Shown in pieces: positions 1-10,460 of a DNA stretch of 64,000 nt (position 1 is its first letter; every line of letters begins with the position of its first letter). Under the pieces are notes generated by a model that was not told where the DNA came from, searched no databases, and saw only the letters and a list, made by a program, of their open reading frames with translations. Position numbers and translations under genes: made by a program. The DNA is from Vreelandella maris. Lineage in GTDB: Bacteria > Pseudomonadota > Gammaproteobacteria > Pseudomonadales > Halomonadaceae. The stretch covers positions 62,001 to 126,000 of the forward strand of contig NZ_JABWCV010000004.1 in assembly GCF_013371085.1 (NCBI RefSeq). Reading direction: 5' to 3'.

Positions 1-495
1 GCCTTCTGCCTGGGCCGCTAGCAAATTAGCGGCGGCGGAAGCGGGAATCGTAGGGCGCAGACCTTCACGCAGCTCGGCTTCGCGCAGAATCTGCTTGAGC
101 TGCATCTCCAGGCGTTCAAACAGTTGATTAACCCGCTGGCGTAGCCGGGCTGTTTCGCCGGTGAGTACGTCGCCCCCCATCACCCGGGCCAGCCCAGGAT
201 TTTTCTCAGCAAAGCCCAGTAGCAGCGCCAAGATGGTGCCGCAACGGGTAGTGGCGTCGGGCACGTCGTCTAAAATACGCGTAATGCGTTCAAAAATGCT
301 CTCTTCAATAAAATCAATCAGCCCCTCAAACATACGTGCTTTGCTGGGGAAGTGACGGTAGAGCGCTGCTTCTGAAACACCTACCTGACGAGCGAGAGCG
401 GCGGTAGTAATGCGTTTGCCACTGTCTTCTTCAAGCATCAATGCCAGTGCTTGGAGTATCTGCTCGCGGCGGCGAGGTTTTTGATCTTCGCTCAT
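1..495 (-). CDS. slmA: Nucleoid occlusion factor SlmA (TetR family), 3' part missing at window edge
   Basis: The first 165 codons are present; the reading frame runs off base 1, and E. coli SlmA has 198 residues. The N-terminal TetR-type helix-turn-helix is clear, with [17 protein letters not shown] at about residues 39-55, followed by the conserved INQLFER-like stretch ([18 protein letters not shown]) near 130. SlmA binds specific chromosomal sites and blocks FtsZ ring formation over the nucleoid. The ATG at 495 lies 19 bp downstream of the argB stop, so it is probably the last gene of a dut-algC-argB-slmA transcript. Other TetR regulators are possible in principle, but the similarity along the whole visible length and the gene order favour SlmA. 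Confidence 0.93.
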   Translation of the reverse strand, partial: MSEDQKPRRREQILQALALMLEEDSGKRITTAALARQVGVSEAALYRHFPSKARMFEGLIDFIEESIFERITRILDDVPDATTRCGTILALLLGFAEKNPGLARVMGGDVLTGETARLRQRVNQLFERLEMQLKQILREAELREGLRPTIPASAAANLLAAQAEG

Positions 496-514
496 GATGT
501 GCCCTCCGTCGCGG

Positions 515-1435
<921 letters not shown>

Positions 1436-1477
1436 TTATTATGCTGCTAACGTTTATGTCGATTGTGTCGTGAGGGT

Positions 1478-1494
1478 CGCGCTTTCTAAGCGCG
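1478..1494. other. Stem-loop in the algC-argB gap
   Basis: Seven paired bases (1478-1484 with 1488-1494) close a 3-nt loop, and three more G-C pairs are possible further out. There is no T run on the minus strand, so it is a weak terminator at best. It may instead be a processing or attenuation element between algC and argB. Confidence 0.4.
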
Positions 1495-1533
1495 CGATCC
1501 CTTCAGTGCCTGACTTTGTGAAGAGCTATCCCA

Positions 1534-2919
1534 TTACTGGGGCAGCTCGATATCTGGCGCGACGCGCTGTAGCGCGTTATTAAATACCGCTTTGATACGT
1601 GCGAGGGCGGCATCGTCCTTCCCTTCAAAGCGCATGACCAGGGCAGGCGTGGTGTTGGAGGCGCGGCACAATCCCCAGCCATCCGGGTAATCAACGCGAA
1701 TGCCATCTAACGTGGTTTTGATACCTTCGCCGAAGTCGCCCTCGCGAGCAAGCTTATCCATTAGAGAAAATTTGTTAGCGTCGGTAACCGCAATATTTAT
1801 TTCCGGGGTACCAACGTCTTGGGGAAATGTGGCGAAAAAAGTATCCGCATCGTCAGGCTGGTTGGCGAGAATTTCTACCAGCCTAGCGGCGGCATAAAGG
1901 CCATCGTCAAAACCATACCAGCGCTCTTGGAAAAAAATATGTCCGCTCATCTCTCCGCCCAACTGAGCGCCGGTCTCTTTCATGCGCGCTTTGATCAGGG
2001 AGTGACCGGTTCGCCACATCTCAGGCTCGCCCCCAGCATCACTAATCACTTTGACTAGATTGCCGGTGCACTTGATGTCAAAAATCACTTTGGCGCCGGG
2101 CAGGCGCGTGAGCATATCGGTGGCAAATACCATCAGCAGGTGGTCGGGATAAATCAGCTTGCCGGTGGAGGTGACCACGCCTACTCGGTCGCCATCGCCA
2201 TCAAAGGCAAGCCCGATATCAGCGCCCGTTTCTTGCACCTTGCGCATCAAATCCTGCATGTTTTCCGGTTTGCCAGGATCCGGGTGGTGATTGGGAAAGT
2301 GGCCATCGATCTCATCGAACAGCGCAGTTGTATCAATGCCCAAGCGGGTCAGCAGCTGCGGGCCTAGCTCGCCAGCAACCCCGTTGCCGCAGTCGACCAC
2401 GGCTTTGATCGGCCGGTTGATCTTAACGTCACCTAATATGCGCGCTAAATACGTTTCGCGGAGATCCTGCTGGGTGATGCTGCCTTGACCGCTCTCCAGG
2501 TTGCCAGACTGAATACGCTCAAACAGCGCGGAAATCGCATCGCCGGAGAGCGTTTCGCCGCTCAGCACGATTTTAAAGCCATTGTAATCAGGCGGGTTAT
2601 GACTGCCGGTAACCATCACGCCTGATTGGGTGCCTGGCAAGATATGGGTGGCGAAGTACAGCACCGGCGTGGGCACCATGCCGATATCAATAACGTCTCG
2701 TCCTGCAGCATTCAAGCCACGCATCAGCGCTGCTTGCAGCCGAGCGCCTGAAAGGCGACCGTCGCGTGCGACTACCACGCTGGATTCTCCCCGTGCGGCG
2801 GCTTCCGAGCCAACGGCGCGTCCGATCATTTCTACCGTCTCTTCGGTGAGCGTGTCGTCAACGATACCGCGGATATCGTAGGCGCGAAAAATCGAAGCGG
2901 GTACGGTCTGTGCGTTCAT
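1534..2919 (-). CDS. algC: Phosphomannomutase/phosphoglucomutase
   Basis: This enzyme interconverts mannose-6-P/mannose-1-P and glucose-6-P/glucose-1-P, feeding exopolysaccharide, LPS core and nucleotide-sugar synthesis. With the ATG at 2919 the protein has 461 residues, close to P. aeruginosa AlgC (463). The catalytic phosphoserine loop TGSHNPP is at 104-110, the metal loop DGDGDR near 240, the sugar-recognition GGEMSGH near 320 and a C-terminal phosphate-binding RASNTTPALVMRFEG. An in-frame GTG lies 48 bp upstream, but the ATG gives the family N-terminus (PASIFRAYDIRG follows at once). The neighbours are dut and argB. Confidence 0.95.
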   Translation of the reverse strand: MNAQTVPASIFRAYDIRGIVDDTLTEETVEMIGRAVGSEAAARGESSVVVARDGRLSGARLQAALMRGLNAAGRDVIDIGMVPTPVLYFATHILPGTQSGVMVTGSHNPPDYNGFKIVLSGETLSGDAISALFERIQSGNLESGQGSITQQDLRETYLARILGDVKINRPIKAVVDCGNGVAGELGPQLLTRLGIDTTALFDEIDGHFPNHHPDPGKPENMQDLMRKVQETGADIGLAFDGDGDRVGVVTSTGKLIYPDHLLMVFATDMLTRLPGAKVIFDIKCTGNLVKVISDAGGEPEMWRTGHSLIKARMKETGAQLGGEMSGHIFFQERWYGFDDGLYAAARLVEILANQPDDADTFFATFPQDVGTPEINIAVTDANKFSLMDKLAREGDFGEGIKTTLDGIRVDYPDGWGLCRASNTTPALVMRFEGKDDAALARIKAVFNNALQRVAPDIELPQ

Positions 2920-2979
2920 AGGCTTCCCAGCTAAACAGAAATTGCCTTGCAAAGGTTTCTTAACCACGTCCTGTCAATT

Positions 2980-3018
2980 GCTACTGCTAATGGCTATTGC
3001 TAATAGCTACTGACTGCC
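2980..3018. repeat. 13-bp imperfect tandem repeat at the dut stop codon
   Basis: Three units begin at 2980, 2993 and 3006, with 2-4 mismatches between units. The unit at 3006 contains the dut stop codon. Read on the minus strand, each unit repeats a C-A-R-T-A-G core. A 13-bp period shifts frame by one each time, so TAG stops appear in all three frames. Confidence 0.7.
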
Positions 3019-3465
3019 GGTGCTGCCAAACCCGCCGCTTCCCCGCAGTGAGTCTTCAAACGCGTCCACAAGAGTGAGTTCGGCTTGCACAACAGGCACA
3101 AGCACGTACTGTGCCAGGCGGTCGAAGGGGGCAAGGGTAAAGTCGCTCTGGCCCCGGTTCCAGACCGAAATCATCAGCTCGCCCTGGTAATCGGAGTCGA
3201 TCAAGCCCACCAAGTTGCCCAGTACAATGCCGTGCTTATGCCCCAAACCGGAGCGCGGCAGAATCATGCCTGCTAAGCCTGGGTCTTCAATATAGATGGC
3301 AATACCCGTGCGCACGAGCTGGCAGTCGCCGGGTGTCAAGGTCAGTGGCGTGTCCAGCAGGGCACGTAGATCCATGCCTGCAGAGCCTGCCGTTGCATAG
3401 GTAGGGAGGTAGTCGTGCAAGCGTTCATCTAATACTTTGCACTGCAGGCGGGGGCGGGCACTCAT
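3007..3465 (-). CDS. dut: Deoxyuridine 5'-triphosphate nucleotidohydrolase (dUTPase)
   Basis: Dut hydrolyses dUTP to dUMP and pyrophosphate, keeping uracil out of DNA and supplying dUMP for dTTP. All motifs of the trimeric family are present in 152 residues: SAGMDLRAL at 28-36, [11 protein letters not shown] at 70-80, [10 protein letters not shown] at 87-96, [12 protein letters not shown] at 114-125 and the glycine-rich tail [10 protein letters not shown] at 141-150 that closes over the nucleotide. The ATG overlaps the coaBC stop by 4 bp, so the two are translationally coupled. Confidence 0.98.
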   Translation of the reverse strand: MSARPRLQCKVLDERLHDYLPTYATAGSAGMDLRALLDTPLTLTPGDCQLVRTGIAIYIEDPGLAGMILPRSGLGHKHGIVLGNLVGLIDSDYQGELMISVWNRGQSDFTLAPFDRLAQYVLVPVVQAELTLVDAFEDSLRGSGGFGSTGSQ

Positions 3466-4799
3466 TGGGATTCTCCAGAAGCGTTAGTAGAAGTTGTTTC
3501 AGATGCTGTCGTCGATAGCAGGGTGAGCGCCTGGTGAATGATCGTAGCGGCCAGCTGGGTTTTCGGCTGGGGTGCTTCCGCCCGGCTTTCAACGCCTTCT
3601 GCGGTGCGCCATAGTAACCAGGCGGCATTCTGATCGCTGCCAAACCCCAGGCCCGCCTGGGAAACATCGTTAGCCACGATCATATCCAGCCCTTTGCGCT
3701 GCAGTTTATCCTGCGCGTAGCGCTCTATTTCTTGGGTTTCGGCGGCAAAGCCAACTACCAGCGGGCGCTGCCCAGCGGGAAGCGCCGCTATGCTGGCGAT
3801 AATGTCAGGATTTTTCACCAGGGTCAGGGTGAGAGTGTCGCTATCGTCCCGCTTCTTGAGCTTGTGCTCGGCGGGTGCCGCCGCACGGTAATCAGCAACC
3901 GCCGCGCAGCCGATAAATAGCGCCGCTTGAGGCGCTAACCGCTGTGCTTCACTGTGCATCTGCTCGGCTGACTCAACGTCAACCCGCGTAACGCCCGGCG
4001 GGGTGGGTAAGTTAACTGGCCCGCTGATCAGCGTCACTTTAGCGCCTTGCGCCACTGCCGCTGCAGCTAAAGCAAAGCCCATTTTTCCCGAACTGTGATT
4101 GGAAATATAGCGTACCGGGTCCAACGGTTCGCGAGTTGGGCCAGCGGTGATCACTACATGAGGAGTTCTGGCGGAGGAGCCGTAATAAGGAGAAGGTGGC
4201 GCTGCAAACAGTGTCATCACGGCGCTAAATATCTCTTCAGGCTCACTCATGCGGCCAGGCCCCACATCACCACAGGCTTGATCGCCCGCGGCAGGGCCTA
4301 TTTGCTGCCAGTCATCTTGCTGCAGCTGCGCCACATTGCGCTGAGTGGCCGGGTGGCGCCACATCGCCTGGTTCATTGCCGGGGCAATCAGCTTGGGCGC
4401 TTCTGAGGCCAGGCAGAGCGTGGTGAGCAAATCATCAGCCATGCCGTGCACTAATCGAGCGATTAAGTCGGCCGTGGCTGGGGCGATGAGTACTACATCC
4501 GCCCAGCGGGCCAGCTCAATATGGCCCATGCCCGCTTCGGCTTCCGGGTCGAGTAAGGAGGTGCGCACCGGCTCACCGGAGAGCGCCTGCAGGGTGAGCG
4601 GCGTAATAAAGGCCTGAGCCCCATCGGTCATTACCACACGCACCTCGCAGCCCGCTTGCTTAAGCAGGCGCACAAGCAACGCGCTTTTGTAAGCAGCAAT
4701 ACCCGCGCTAACCCCGAGTAGCACCCGTTTTCCAGCGAGTGTTGAGGCAGCGGTGAAAGCGTTTGTCGGGGTGCTTGTTGTGTCAGCAACAGAAGCCAT
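3462..4799 (-). CDS. coaBC: Bifunctional phosphopantothenoylcysteine decarboxylase/phosphopantothenate-cysteine ligase
   Basis: CoaBC adds cysteine to 4'-phosphopantothenate and then decarboxylates the product to 4'-phosphopantetheine, two steps of coenzyme A synthesis. The N-terminal CoaC flavoprotein part carries His93 (GHIELARW), the PxMNxxMW motif (APAMNQAMW, 139-147) and catalytic Cys176 in [10 protein letters not shown]. The CoaB part begins near residue 210 ([16 protein letters not shown], then [10 protein letters not shown]) and has the HKLKK lysine motif near 310. At 445 residues it has an N-terminal tail about 18 residues longer than E. coli, rich in Ser/Thr/Ala. It is divergent from radC and overlaps dut by 4 bp. 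Confidence 0.97.
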   Translation of the reverse strand: MASVADTTSTPTNAFTAASTLAGKRVLLGVSAGIAAYKSALLVRLLKQAGCEVRVVMTDGAQAFITPLTLQALSGEPVRTSLLDPEAEAGMGHIELARWADVVLIAPATADLIARLVHGMADDLLTTLCLASEAPKLIAPAMNQAMWRHPATQRNVAQLQQDDWQQIGPAAGDQACGDVGPGRMSEPEEIFSAVMTLFAAPPSPYYGSSARTPHVVITAGPTREPLDPVRYISNHSSGKMGFALAAAAVAQGAKVTLISGPVNLPTPPGVTRVDVESAEQMHSEAQRLAPQAALFIGCAAVADYRAAAPAEHKLKKRDDSDTLTLTLVKNPDIIASIAALPAGQRPLVVGFAAETQEIERYAQDKLQRKGLDMIVANDVSQAGLGFGSDQNAAWLLWRTAEGVESRAEAPQPKTQLAATIIHQALTLLSTTASETTSTNASGESQ

Positions 4800-4971
4800 G
4801 TTCAGTCATCCGCATCAGCGTTCGTGAGGAGGCTTACCATACCACTGGCACCACCAATTTGGCATATTGAGGGGAAACAAGGGTAAGCTAGGTTTACTGA
4901 GGCAGGCCGCGTGATTGGGTTTGAAGGCGGTTTGCGTTAATTACCAAGGGCGGACAAAGCGGGAAGGTGCG

Positions 4972-5646
4972 ATGGGAATCAATCACTGGCCAGAGGGTGA
5001 GCGGCCGCGGGAGAAATTATTAAACGCAGGTGCCCAGGCGCTTTCGGATGCGGAGTTGCTGGCGATTTTTTTGCGCGTCGGCGTACAGGGGCGCTCAGCG
5101 GTTGATTTGGCGAGGGATTTGCTCACAAGCTTTGGTGGCTTACGCCAACTGCTGGAGGCTGATCAAGCAAGTTTCTGCGCTGCCCATGGGCTAGGCACCG
5201 CTAAGTATGCCCAACTACAAGCTACGCTTGAGTTGTCGCGGCGCCATTTGGCTAGCCAGTTGGCGCGTGGCAATGCACTGACATCGCCTGCTTTGGTGCG
5301 CCACTACCTGAGTTCCCAGCTGCGCCATTTAGGCCATGAAGAGTTTGCCGTGCTTTTTTTGGATACACAGCACCGAATTATTCGCTATGAATCGCTGTTT
5401 CGCGGTACCCTAGACAGCGCATCTGTTTACCCCCGCGAAGTTGCCAAGCGCGCTTTAGAACTTAGTGCTGGCGCTGTTATCCTGGCTCACAATCACCCAT
5501 CGGGTGTGGCAGAGCCAAGCGATGCTGATCGACGAATCACCGAACGCTTAAAAGACGCGCTCGCGCTGTTTGAAGTGCGCGTGTTGGACCATTTCGTAGT
5601 GGGGGATGGAGAAGTGGTCTCTTTTGCCGAGCGTGGCTGGCTATAA
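4972..5646 (+). CDS. radC: RadC-family JAB/MPN-domain protein
   Basis: The protein has 224 residues, the usual RadC length. An N-terminal helix-hairpin-helix-like part ([14 protein letters not shown]) precedes a JAMM metalloprotein domain. The zinc motif is intact: His173 and His175 in HNHPSG, then Ser183 and Asp186 in EPSDADRR. The original link to DNA repair was withdrawn for E. coli, so the molecular role remains unknown. The ATG at 4972 follows GGGAAGG by 4 bp and gives the standard N-terminus; an upstream TTG at 4915 is less likely. It is divergent from coaBC. Confidence 0.93.
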   Translation: MGINHWPEGERPREKLLNAGAQALSDAELLAIFLRVGVQGRSAVDLARDLLTSFGGLRQLLEADQASFCAAHGLGTAKYAQLQATLELSRRHLASQLARGNALTSPALVRHYLSSQLRHLGHEEFAVLFLDTQHRIIRYESLFRGTLDSASVYPREVAKRALELSAGAVILAHNHPSGVAEPSDADRRITERLKDALALFEVRVLDHFVVGDGEVVSFAERGWL

Positions 5647-5733
5647 GCAGAATCAACGCGCAGTACATTGCGTGACACTATCTAAGTTAAGTGAGTAAAA
5701 TGGCGCTTATTTAACCTTTTTAGTGGGTTTTGC

Positions 5734-5762
5734 TTGCTGCTAGTCGGGTGCTCTGGTATAAA
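5734..5762 (+). promoter_or_regulatory. Sigma-70 promoter for rpmB-rpmG
   Basis: A -35 hexamer TTGCTG (5734-5739), a 17-bp spacer and a -10 TATAAA (5757-5762) preceded by TGG form an extended -10 promoter. It lies about 140 bp upstream of rpmB. The same ten bases, TGGTATAAAG, occur upstream of rpsB. Confidence 0.65.
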
Positions 5763-5904
5763 GTGCCACCTTTAAACTTGGGTTGAATAACGGATTTGGA
5801 TAAAGCTTGGCGGTTAACGGCGCCGACACCTTCCCTGCTCCGGTTTGCCCGACAGTTTTGAACACTCAGGTTCTTATATCCTGGCCAAGCAGTTGGAGGC
5901 TCTA

Positions 5905-6141
5905 ATGTCCAAAGTATGTCAGGTTACCGGCAAGCGTCCGGTAACTGGAAATAACGTTTCACACTCCCAGCGTAAGACACGTCGTCGTTTCTTGCCAAAC
6001 CTGCACACCCACCGTTTTTGGGTTGAGTCTGAAAACCGCTTCGTCAAGCTGCGCGTTTCCACTAAAGGAATGCGCATCATCGATAAGAAAGGTATCGACA
6101 CAGTTTTGGTCGCTATTCGTAAGCGCGGCGACGCTATCTAA
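5905..6141 (+). CDS. rpmB: 50S ribosomal protein L28
   Basis: L28 is a 78-residue basic protein of the large ribosomal subunit. It starts [20 protein letters not shown] and has the family core [19 protein letters not shown]. The ATG at 5905 sits behind TTGGAGG with normal spacing. An in-frame start 60 bp upstream would add a non-conserved tail and is rejected. rpmG follows 25 bp downstream in the usual pair. Confidence 0.98.
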   Translation: MSKVCQVTGKRPVTGNNVSHSQRKTRRRFLPNLHTHRFWVESENRFVKLRVSTKGMRIIDKKGIDTVLVAIRKRGDAI

Positions 6142-6166
6142 GTAAGCCTATTGGGAGAGTTGAACC

Positions 6167-6322
6167 ATGCGCGATAAAATCAAGTTGGTGTCTAGTGCCG
6201 GTACTGGTCACTTCTACACCACTGATAAGAACAAGCGGAATACCCCGGATAAGTTCGAATTCAAGAAATTCGACCCGGTTGTCCGTAAGCACGTTATCTA
6301 CAAGGAAGCCAAGATCAAGTAA
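6167..6322 (+). CDS. rpmG: 50S ribosomal protein L33
   Basis: This short gene encodes 51 residues beginning [19 protein letters not shown] and ending [10 protein letters not shown], the typical L33 sequence. It lacks the paired cysteines of the zinc-binding L33 form, so this is the zinc-independent type. GGGAGAG lies 8 bp before the ATG. It is co-transcribed with rpmB and followed by a strong terminator. Confidence 0.98.
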   Translation: MRDKIKLVSSAGTGHFYTTDKNKRNTPDKFEFKKFDPVVRKHVIYKEAKIK

Positions 6323-6370
6323 TCGCGTAAGCGATAATGATCGGTTTTCTCTGCAGGCGAACGTCTGTTC

Positions 6371-6397
6371 AAAAACCCGGCCCCAAGCCGGGTTTTT
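6371..6397 (+). terminator. Rho-independent terminator after rpmG
   Basis: A perfect 11-bp stem (6371-6381 with 6387-6397) closes a 5-nt loop. It has A5 on the left arm and T5 on the right, typical of an intrinsic terminator. Confidence 0.93.
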
Positions 6398-6479
6398 GCA
6401 TGCATGCTTTTTATGCGCAGCATGCCTAGCGAATCCATCTTCATTAGGCTGTCATCACAAGCCGTTACGATGCTCAAAT

Positions 6480-7322
6480 ATGCCCGAACTGCCCGAAGTT
6501 GAAACCACCCGCCGAGGGATTGCGCCTTATATTGAAGGTCAGGAAGTCACCGAAGTGCTGGTGCGTCAGCCGCGGCTGCGCGTGCCCGTGCCGGATGACT
6601 TGGCCGAGCGGTTGGTGGGCGCACGCATTGGCGTATTGAAGCGGCGGGCAAAATATCTGCAGATTCCCATTCAGCCGGTTAGTGCGCTTGCAGATGATGC
6701 TAGTGCCACGCTGTTATGGCATTTGGGCATGTCGGGTAGCCTGCGTATTGCCCAGGTGGGGGATTTGCCTAAAAAGCATGACCATGTCGATGTGGTCACC
6801 GCTAACGGCTATGTGTTGCGTTATCACGACCCCCGTCGGTTTGGCTTTGTGGATTGGCAGGCCAAGGATGAAACGCTGGATAAGCGTCTTGCGCTTTTGG
6901 GGCCCGAGCCATTGTCTGATGCGTTTAATGGCAAGTGGCTTTACGCCCGCTCGCGCAACAAGCGTGTGGCAGTAAAGCCATTTCTGATGGACAACCAGGT
7001 AGTGGTGGGTGCCGGTAATATCTACGCCGCGGAAGCACTATTTATGGCGGGCATTGATCCGCGCCGTGCGGCAGGGAGAGTTTCTCGCGCTCGCTATGAC
7101 GCTTTAGCCCTTGCTGTGAAAGAGGTGCTGGCGGCGGCGATTACCCAGGGTGGCACTACGCTGAGAGACTTTGTCAGCGGCCAGGGTGAGCCCGGCTACT
7201 TTGCTCAGCGGCTAAATGTTTACGGCCGCCACGGTCAGCCCTGTTTGCGCTGCGGCGCGGAGCTTCGCCGCATTACGCTTGGCCAGCGAGCCAGCGTGTT
7301 TTGCCCCGGTTGCCAACGCTAA
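6480..7322 (+). CDS. mutM: Formamidopyrimidine-DNA glycosylase (Fpg)
   Basis: MutM removes 8-oxoguanine and formamidopyrimidines from DNA and cuts the abasic site by beta,delta-elimination. The ATG at 6480 gives the invariant N-terminus [13 protein letters not shown], where the processed Pro and following Glu are catalytic. KRRAKYLQ near residue 60 carries the conserved lysine. The C-terminal zinc finger is CLRCG...CPGCQR, residues 253-280. The protein has 280 residues, slightly longer than the E. coli 269. The frame is open further upstream through rpmG, but that part is not protein-like. Confidence 0.97.
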   Translation: MPELPEVETTRRGIAPYIEGQEVTEVLVRQPRLRVPVPDDLAERLVGARIGVLKRRAKYLQIPIQPVSALADDASATLLWHLGMSGSLRIAQVGDLPKKHDHVDVVTANGYVLRYHDPRRFGFVDWQAKDETLDKRLALLGPEPLSDAFNGKWLYARSRNKRVAVKPFLMDNQVVVGAGNIYAAEALFMAGIDPRRAAGRVSRARYDALALAVKEVLAAAITQGGTTLRDFVSGQGEPGYFAQRLNVYGRHGQPCLRCGAELRRITLGQRASVFCPGCQR

Positions 7323-7386
7323 TGCCCGCCTATAAGTGCTAATGTTTTACTTAATTTTTACCTTGCCTTATTTTTGCTTTGTCTAT

Positions 7387-7465
7387 GTTTTGAAGATCAT
7401 GTTTTTAAGACCATGTTTTTTAAGGCAAGGTTTTAAAGACAAGGTTTTTAAAGACTAAGCTTTTT
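7387..7465. repeat. 14-16 bp T-rich imperfect tandem repeat upstream of the rRNA methyltransferase gene
   Basis: About six degenerate units share a G-T4-5 core, with core starts near 7387, 7401, 7415, 7430, 7444 and 7460. An 11-bp inverted repeat (7360-7370 and 7421-7431) overlaps the array. The array runs up to the ribosome-binding site of the next gene. Confidence 0.6.
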
Positions 7466-7475
7466 GGAGATTGCT

Positions 7476-8666
7476 GTGACCCAACGCCTGCGCCTGAATA
7501 AAAATGCTGACCGCCGCCTGAAAGCGGGCCATCTCTGGATCTACTCTAATGAAGTAGATATCAAAGAGACGCCGCTGAAAAACTTTGCGGCAGGCGAAAC
7601 CGCCCTGGTAGAAGCCTCCAACGGAAAAGTCATGGCGGTGGCTTACGTTAATCCCCATTCGTTAATCGCTGCCCGCGTTATGTCGCGTGACCCTGAAATG
7701 CGCTTGGATCGTTCGCTGTTTGTGCACCGCTTTAACCAAGCGTTAGCACTACGTCAGCGTCTTTATGAGCAGCCGTATTACCGCTTGATTCACGGTGAAG
7801 GCGATTTGCTGCCAGGCTTGGTGATTGATCGTTTTGGCGATGTTCTCGTCGTGCAGCTCAATACCGCTGGCATGCAGGCGTTGGCGGATGAGATTGTTGA
7901 TGCGCTGGAAAAAGTCATCAAGCCTGAAGTGATCGTTTTCCGTAACGATACCGGCGGTCGTCGTCAGGAGGGTCTCGAGGCCCACGTTGATGTTATCAAG
8001 GGCACGTTGCCTGACGAAGTGGTGCTGGAAGAGAACGGCGCACGTTTTGTCGTGCCGGTACTTAATGGCCAGAAAACCGGCTGGTTCTTCGATCACCGCG
8101 TTAATCGCGAATGGCTTAATCGCCAAGTGGCCGGTAAGCGCGTGCTGGATGTCTTCAGCTACGTGGGTGGCTGGGGCGTGCAGGCAGCCGTTCATGGCGC
8201 GAAAGAGGTGGTGTGCCTTGACTCTTCAGGCCCAGCGCTAGACCAGGTTGCACGCAACGCTGAGCTCAATGGCGTTCAGGAGAAAGTGGCTGTTAGCGAG
8301 GGGGATGCGTTTGAAGCCTTAGCAGCATTGAAGGCTGAGGGGGAGGAGTTTGATGTGGTCATTCTTGACCCGCCTGCGTTCATCAAAAAGCGTAAGGATA
8401 TCCCTAACGGCGAGCGTGCCTATGCCCGCTTGAACCGCGAAGCCATGCGATTGCTGGGTCGCGACGGCCTGTTGATGTCCGCCTCCTGCTCAATGCACCT
8501 AGCGCCCGAGCGGTTGATGGATGTGGTGCGTGGCGCCGTTCGCCACCAGGACCGCCATGGTCAGGTGATTTTCCAGGGCCATCAAGGCCCCGATCACCCG
8601 GTGCATCCCGCTATTCCTGAGACGTCTTACCTGAAAGCGTTGGGAGTGCGCGTGTTCCGCGACTAA
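7476..8666 (+). CDS. rlmI: Class I SAM-dependent rRNA methyltransferase, RlmI-like
   Basis: The family makes m5C1962 in 23S rRNA (E. coli RlmI, 396 residues). With the GTG at 7476, preceded by TTGGAGA, this protein is also 396 residues. The N-terminal PUA-like part contains AGHLWIYSNEV. The methyltransferase core has the SAM motif VLDVFSYVGGWG, an acidic VVCLDSSGPALD and the catalytic-loop motif VVILDPPAFIKKRKD, and the conserved Cys lies in MSASCSMHL. Target specificity is inferred from the family. It starts 153 bp after mutM with a T-rich repeat in between. Confidence 0.85.
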   Translation: MTQRLRLNKNADRRLKAGHLWIYSNEVDIKETPLKNFAAGETALVEASNGKVMAVAYVNPHSLIAARVMSRDPEMRLDRSLFVHRFNQALALRQRLYEQPYYRLIHGEGDLLPGLVIDRFGDVLVVQLNTAGMQALADEIVDALEKVIKPEVIVFRNDTGGRRQEGLEAHVDVIKGTLPDEVVLEENGARFVVPVLNGQKTGWFFDHRVNREWLNRQVAGKRVLDVFSYVGGWGVQAAVHGAKEVVCLDSSGPALDQVARNAELNGVQEKVAVSEGDAFEALAALKAEGEEFDVVILDPPAFIKKRKDIPNGERAYARLNREAMRLLGRDGLLMSASCSMHLAPERLMDVVRGAVRHQDRHGQVIFQGHQGPDHPVHPAIPETSYLKALGVRVFRD

Positions 8667-8700
8667 TTCACACGAGAGTCAGGATAAAGAGGAGCCAAGG

Positions 8701-9135
8701 ATGGAGTGGGCGCTGCCCGATCCTTTTGTGATCGATATCCGCGTCGCTGATGAGGCGATTGATGCTTATCAGCACGTTAACAACAGCGAGTACCTGCGCT
8801 GGGTTGAGCAGATTAGCTGGGCGCACTCTGAAGCGCTTGGCCTCTCGATTGAGCGTTACCGAGAGCTTGACCGTGCGATGGTGGTTCACCGGCATGAGCT
8901 GGATTACCTCGCGCCTGCTTTTGCAGGCGATGAGCTACAGTTGGCGACCTGGATTATCGATTGCGATGAACGGTTGAGTCTGACGCGGCGTTTTCAACTA
9001 GCGCGCACCAGCGATTCCAAAACACTGCTTTATGCCCGCACGCGCTTTGCCTGCGTGGCGCTCTCAACGGGGCGGCCCAAACGTTTGCCCGAGGAATATC
9101 GTCGCATTTATGGCGGCGCCGTTATCGTTGAGTAA
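8701..9135 (+). CDS. Acyl-CoA thioesterase, 4HBT hot-dog fold
   Basis: The 144-residue protein is a single hot-dog domain. The active-site segment DAYQHVNNSEYLRWVEQ near residues 21-37 has the Asp/His-Asn pattern of the 4-hydroxybenzoyl-CoA thioesterase/YbgC group. It probably hydrolyses acyl-CoA thioesters in the cytoplasm; the substrate cannot be read from sequence. AAAGAGGA precedes the ATG. It is 34 bp downstream of the methyltransferase gene and closed by an intrinsic terminator. Confidence 0.85.
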   Translation: MEWALPDPFVIDIRVADEAIDAYQHVNNSEYLRWVEQISWAHSEALGLSIERYRELDRAMVVHRHELDYLAPAFAGDELQLATWIIDCDERLSLTRRFQLARTSDSKTLLYARTRFACVALSTGRPKRLPEEYRRIYGGAVIVE

Positions 9136-9191
9136 TTTAAAGTAGAGTGGAATTTTTCGTGCAGAACCGGCAATCGTTAGATTTTTCTCCT

Positions 9192-9219
9192 AAAAAACGC
9201 CTTAACCGGCGTTTTTTTT
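9192..9219 (+). terminator. Rho-independent terminator after the thioesterase gene
   Basis: The arms 9192-9201 and 9208-9217 pair over 10 bp, including A6 with T6, around a 6-nt loop, and the T run continues to 9219. Confidence 0.9.
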
Positions 9220-9310
9220 GTTTTGCTTTGCTGGGGTGGTGGTCAACGTTAGCTGTGCTGTAATTTGCTTAACAAGACGACTGACCTTTAAAAGCACAGG
9301 GAAAAAACCA

Positions 9311-10429
9311 ATGAAAATCGCCGTCCCCAAAGAGATCAAAAATCACGAGTATCGTGTCGCGTTGACGCCCACTGGTGCGCGTGAGTTAGCCGGTCGTGGC
9401 CACCAGGTCAGCGTTCAAGCTAGTGCCGGTGAAGGCGCTGGCTTTACCGATGCCGATTACCAGGCCGCCGGTGCTCAGATCGAAGCCGATGTGGACACAC
9501 TGTGGTGCAATGCCGAGCTAATCCTCAAGGTGAAAGAGCCCCAGCCTGACGAGGTGGCGCGGCTCACTCCGCAGCATACCCTGTTCACCTATCTTCATCT
9601 GGCCGCCGAAGAGCCCCTTACCCGTGGGTTGATGAAAAGCGGCGCCACCTGCATCGCCTATGAGACGATTACCGATGCCCGTGGCGGCTTACCACTACTC
9701 GCACCGATGAGCACCGTAGCGGGGCGAATGGCCGTTCAAGCCGGTGCCCATAGCCTGGAAAAAGCCCAGGGCGGTGCAGGCGTGCTGCTGCCCGGTGTGC
9801 CCGGTGTGGCGCCGGGGAAAGTGACGGTCATCGGTGGTGGCGTCGTCGGCGAAAACGCTGCTCGCATGGCATTGGGGTTAGGCGCAGAAGTCACCATTCT
9901 GGATAAATCTCTGGCGCGGCTGGAAGTGCTGGATGACCGCTATCAGGGACGCATCAAAACGGTTTATTCCACCGCCGATGCACTTGAAACGGCCACCCGT
10001 GAGTCGGATATGATTATTGGCGCGGTGCTGGTGCCCGGCGCCGCTGCGCCTAAGTTGATCACTCGTCGCATGCTAGCCGATATGAAGCCCGGCAGTGTAC
10101 TGGTCGATGTGGCGATTGATCAGGGCGGCTGCTTTGAAACCAGTAAGCCCACTACCCATGCCGAACCGACCTATATCGTTGATGGCATTGTTCACTACTG
10201 TGTCGCCAATATGCCCGGCGCCGTGGCCCGTACCTCTACCCAGGGGCTGACTAACGCCACGCTGCCCTTCGTGCTTGCCCTGGCGGATAAAGGCTGGCAG
10301 CAGGCGCTACGTGACGACCCGCACTTCCTGCCCGGTCTTAATGTGCATGCTGGTCAAGTTACTTATCAAGCCGTGGCAGACGCCTTTGGGCTGGAAAGTA
10401 GTGATCCCGCGAGTGTTGTTGGAGGCTAA
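9311..10429 (+). CDS. ald: Alanine dehydrogenase
   Basis: Ald catalyses reversible NAD-dependent oxidative deamination of L-alanine to pyruvate and ammonium. The 372-residue product starts [20 protein letters not shown]. The two catalytic residues line up exactly with the characterised family: Lys75 in LKVKEPQ and His96 in FTYLHLAAE. The Rossmann motif [20 protein letters not shown] is near 175. The ATG at 9311 gives the conserved N-terminus; the frame stays open upstream but there is no homology there. It is convergent with slyX, 31 bp away. Promoter elements in the 91-bp gap are not obvious. Confidence 0.96.
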   Translation: MKIAVPKEIKNHEYRVALTPTGARELAGRGHQVSVQASAGEGAGFTDADYQAAGAQIEADVDTLWCNAELILKVKEPQPDEVARLTPQHTLFTYLHLAAEEPLTRGLMKSGATCIAYETITDARGGLPLLAPMSTVAGRMAVQAGAHSLEKAQGGAGVLLPGVPGVAPGKVTVIGGGVVGENAARMALGLGAEVTILDKSLARLEVLDDRYQGRIKTVYSTADALETATRESDMIIGAVLVPGAAAPKLITRRMLADMKPGSVLVDVAIDQGGCFETSKPTTHAEPTYIVDGIVHYCVANMPGAVARTSTQGLTNATLPFVLALADKGWQQALRDDPHFLPGLNVHAGQVTYQAVADAFGLESSDPASVVGG

Positions 10430-10460
10430 TAAATACGCAGTCGTTGGCGCTACCATTGGC

